The notes under the pieces: generated by a model | The model's database searches: none | What the model was told of the DNA's origin: nothing | Seen by the model: the letters and a program-made list of their open reading frames with translations, nothing else | In this document: positions 6,165 through 8,295 of the stretch, in pieces | How the letters are laid out: every line of letters starts with the position of its first letter | Numbering within the stretch: the stretch's first letter is position 1 | Assembly (NCBI GenBank): GCA_964591255.1 | Contig: CAZQAA010000054.1 | Location: 1-8,295 of the forward strand | Direction of reading: 5' to 3' | Origin: CAZQAA01 sp964591255 | GTDB taxonomy: Bacteria; Desulfobacterota; DSM-4660; Desulfatiglandales; Desulfatiglandaceae | Length of the DNA stretch: 8,295 bases | Program-made: the position numbers and the translations under genes

Positions 6165-8273
6165 CTATTGCCATTGCATAATCCTCTCAGCTATAAAAGG
6201 TTCTCCTGCTGAATAAGCACCCCGGCCATGCCATCTCCACTTCCAAATGCCCTCAAGCTTATATCCTGAAAGACTCTTTATTTCATAGATAAAATCAAAA
6301 TAAGATCTGGAAAAACTTAGTTTATAAAGACACGTCTTTCCATCACCATATATGACATCGATATCCGTATCACCCCATTGCCCACTATAGCCTGTTTCTT
6401 CCTGAGTGATCGTCAAAGGCTGACTGTCCGGATAGGTATATTCGACGCCTTGGTAGAATTCCGTAACCCGCCACGAGCCTGCAGGAGCAAGGACAATTAC
6501 TCTTACACTTTGAACATCAACAGCAGAACTGTAAGTTGTCCCCACCTTTGTCTTGAGCCACATTTCACCAGTAATGCCTTTAAGGGGAAAGCCTATTAAT
6601 TTTATATCAGGTATGGGACCTGGAGAATAATACAGCCCATTTGCACCAGGAACAGGGATCCCATTGTTTGCGATCTCGCTCCAGAGTTCCGGCCTCGCAG
6701 GAGTATAGGAATAAACTACGCCCGGCATCGTATAAGGGGCTTCCAGCACTAAATAGGCATTTTGACCTGTTTCCATATTTCCAAGTCCGAGACAAAGATC
6801 AAGCAGATGGGCATCAGTGGCCTCAATAAGGATAAAAGCAGATGTGTTCTGGATAAATTCAGGTGGGGGTACAGGTATATAAGATGTTTCACCTGGCCTA
6901 TGCACATTGATATATATGGGAACAAGCCTGTAAAAACCGCTTCCCGGATCAGATATTTTTACATTCGTTTCATTCCATCCATAATTGAGCAACGATGATA
7001 CAGGCGCTACTGTAATGTTATTTTCCGGTGTTGGGCTTACCAGACTGCCGTCTACTGATACATTAAGCCAAGACACGTCATAAGATAGGCCCCATCCATC
7101 GGCACTCCCGCTCACAATCAGCATCTGGGGTTCAAGTCCTGGTATACCCGCGCCCTCCTGGACTTCCACATCCCACATCAGATAAGAAGGTGAAACTGTC
7201 AATTCCGTTGTGCCGTAAACAAGGGCAGTCACAGTAAAGGGAACATTTTCCGTTTTATTCTCCTGGTCCTCATCTAAATAATCCAACGAACTCTCAAATG
7301 TAATTGTCGCAGTAGACTCAACTCCAGTGGGAATATAGTTGGGATAAATCCTTATAGTAGCATTGGTAGTGCCGGTACCGGAACGGGGAACGACCTCCAG
7401 CCATGCAGCATTTGAGCTGGCACTCCAGTCAAACTCGTCTACGTTAGGATTGGCATTCATGATATTAATGGGAAACTCCACAGGAGAAAGATTTGCACGT
7501 GTGAACTTAACATTAAGTGATGAAGGTGATACCACCAGTCTGTTCCCTATCTGACTAAAGCTTATCTCTACATAAAGGGTGGCCTCACCTATATCACTGG
7601 CAAATATTATTTCAATAGGATTTTCAGTATAGGTAAGATCCTCTACAGCGGGGATCTCTGCAGGATTAACGGTAACTGTTACAGTGCCTGGACCTGTTCC
7701 GGAAACAGGGCTTACGGATATGCACGGAAGGACCGCACTGCCAACTGACCACCTAAAACTGGTGAAATCAGGATCAAGATTTCTGATCGTGATTGGAAAA
7801 CTCTGGGGACTCATATCAGGACTGATAAACTTTGCTTCAATAGATGCAGGCGAAATGACCAGTCTATCACCAATAACCCGATTCACCGTCACATGCACGG
7901 GAACAGAATCTGATTCAATACTGCCCCCTTCATCTGAATAAAATGTGATTGATCCGGTATATGTACCTTCCCCTACATCGGTTCCCACTGTAATTGTAAG
8001 GGTGGTTGACCCCAAACCAGTTGCGTCGTCCAGGTCACCCTCCACAGGATCTAAGGAAAGGCCAACGGTTGAAGATACAATCGAGGCATTCCACCTTGCA
8101 TCTGCCACACCTTGGATGCTAAGCGCATAAGTATATGAACCCGACTGTCCTGCTATTAGAGTGACATTTAGACTTATGGAACCGGGAGAGACGGTAATGG
8201 CATTAGCATGCAAAGGCCACAAGCCTACAAAAGCCATAATCAAAATGCCTATAATGTAATGCAATTTTTTCAT
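6165..8273 (-). CDS. Secreted protein with four BACON-like beta-sandwich repeats and an unrecognised C-terminal domain
   Basis: The product has 702 residues. Residues 1-25 form a Sec signal peptide: a KK pair, a hydrophobic core, and an ANA cleavage site before I26. No lipobox cysteine is present, so a soluble periplasmic or exported protein is expected. Four tandem repeats of about 110 residues follow (about 26-135, 136-243, 244-354, 355-461). Each opens with a V/I-S-P motif (SP at 29, 141, 249 and 361). Repeats 2 and 3 also share the SGTG turn typical of BACON/Ig-like modules (SPVSGTGPGTVTVTV; AAWLEVVPRSGTG). The fourth repeat is divergent. Residues 462-702 form one or two other domains, rich in aromatics near the end (EGIWKWRWHGRG), which I do not recognise. 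The ATG at 8273 is preferred because GGAGG lies eight bases upstream; the ATG at 8288 would put the ribosome site inside the gene. The terminator at 6083-6120 ends it. BACON-type domains are often linked to carbohydrate or protein binding, but the function here is unknown. Confidence 0.85.
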   Translation of the reverse strand: MKKLHYIIGILIMAFVGLWPLHANAITVSPGSISLNVTLIAGQSGSYTYALSIQGVADARWNASIVSSTVGLSLDPVEGDLDDATGLGSTTLTITVGTDVGEGTYTGSITFYSDEGGSIESDSVPVHVTVNRVIGDRLVISPASIEAKFISPDMSPQSFPITIRNLDPDFTSFRWSVGSAVLPCISVSPVSGTGPGTVTVTVNPAEIPAVEDLTYTENPIEIIFASDIGEATLYVEISFSQIGNRLVVSPSSLNVKFTRANLSPVEFPINIMNANPNVDEFDWSASSNAAWLEVVPRSGTGTTNATIRIYPNYIPTGVESTATITFESSLDYLDEDQENKTENVPFTVTALVYGTTELTVSPSYLMWDVEVQEGAGIPGLEPQMLIVSGSADGWGLSYDVSWLNVSVDGSLVSPTPENNITVAPVSSLLNYGWNETNVKISDPGSGFYRLVPIYINVHRPGETSYIPVPPPEFIQNTSAFILIEATDAHLLDLCLGLGNMETGQNAYLVLEAPYTMPGVVYSYTPARPELWSEIANNGIPVPGANGLYYSPGPIPDIKLIGFPLKGITGEMWLKTKVGTTYSSAVDVQSVRVIVLAPAGSWRVTEFYQGVEYTYPDSQPLTITQEETGYSGQWGDTDIDVIYGDGKTCLYKLSFSRSYFDFIYEIKSLSGYKLEGIWKWRWHGRGAYSAGEPFIAERIMQWQ

Positions 8274-8281
8274 TAACATAT

Positions 8282-8286
8282 CCTCC
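8282..8286 (-). promoter_or_regulatory. Ribosome binding site deciding the secreted-protein start
   Basis: The minus strand reads ATGGAGGATATGTTAATG, ending at 8271. GGAGG is eight bases before the final ATG (8273-8271), whose product starts MKKLHYIIG, a normal signal-peptide N-terminus. The two earlier in-frame ATGs (8288 and 8279) overlap or crowd this site, so they are unlikely starts. Confidence 0.75.
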
Positions 8287-8295
8287 ATATATTAA

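Noticed and set aside
7363..8130. Series of plus-strand frames of 60-85 codons opposite the secreted-protein repeats
   Set aside because: They recur because the repeats on the other strand recur. They are antisense shadows, not genes.
8274..8288. Five-codon N-terminal extension of the secreted protein from an ATG at 8288
   Set aside because: These codons contain the GGAGG ribosome site for the ATG at 8273, and the shorter form has the better signal peptide.

Overview
The window looks like an ordinary stretch of chromosome from an anaerobic bacterium, most likely a member of the Deltaproteobacteria/Desulfobacterota (a sulfate reducer or syntroph). This is an inference. It rests on a two-subunit oxygen-sensitive class I fumarase, a full-length single-chain pyruvate:ferredoxin oxidoreductase, moderate GC content, and a large secreted protein built from BACON-like beta-sandwich repeats. 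No mobile element, CRISPR array, tRNA or rRNA was seen, and no clearly new multi-gene system.

Layout from left to right. Bases 1-975 (minus strand) carry a fumarate hydratase pair: the alpha subunit is complete (136-975), and the beta subunit is cut off by the window edge after its first 30 codons. Bases 976-1369 form a divergent intergenic region with several inverted repeats, including a repeated 7-mer that can form mutually exclusive hairpins in the fumarase leader. surE (nucleotide phosphatase, plus strand) follows at 1370-2158. A strong bidirectional terminator (2162-2213) lies between surE and the convergent nifJ gene (2236-5763, minus), which encodes a 1175-residue pyruvate:ferredoxin oxidoreductase with every expected thiamine-diphosphate and iron-sulfur motif. 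Bases 5764-6164 are a second regulatory intergenic region. It holds a near-consensus sigma-70 promoter for nifJ, a structured leader of about 124 bases, an orphan inverted repeat, and the intrinsic terminator of the next gene. The last gene (6165-8273, minus) encodes a 702-residue Sec-secreted protein with four tandem repeats of about 110 residues and a C-terminal domain I do not recognise.

Functionally, NifJ links pyruvate and acetyl-CoA with reduced ferredoxin, and the fumarase interconverts fumarate and malate. Both are oxygen-sensitive iron-sulfur enzymes of anaerobic central carbon metabolism, but each appears to have its own transcription unit. SurE is a housekeeping phosphatase, and the secreted repeat protein has no evident link to the metabolic genes. 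The most interesting parts are the two leaders (fumarase and nifJ) and the C-terminal domain of the secreted protein.
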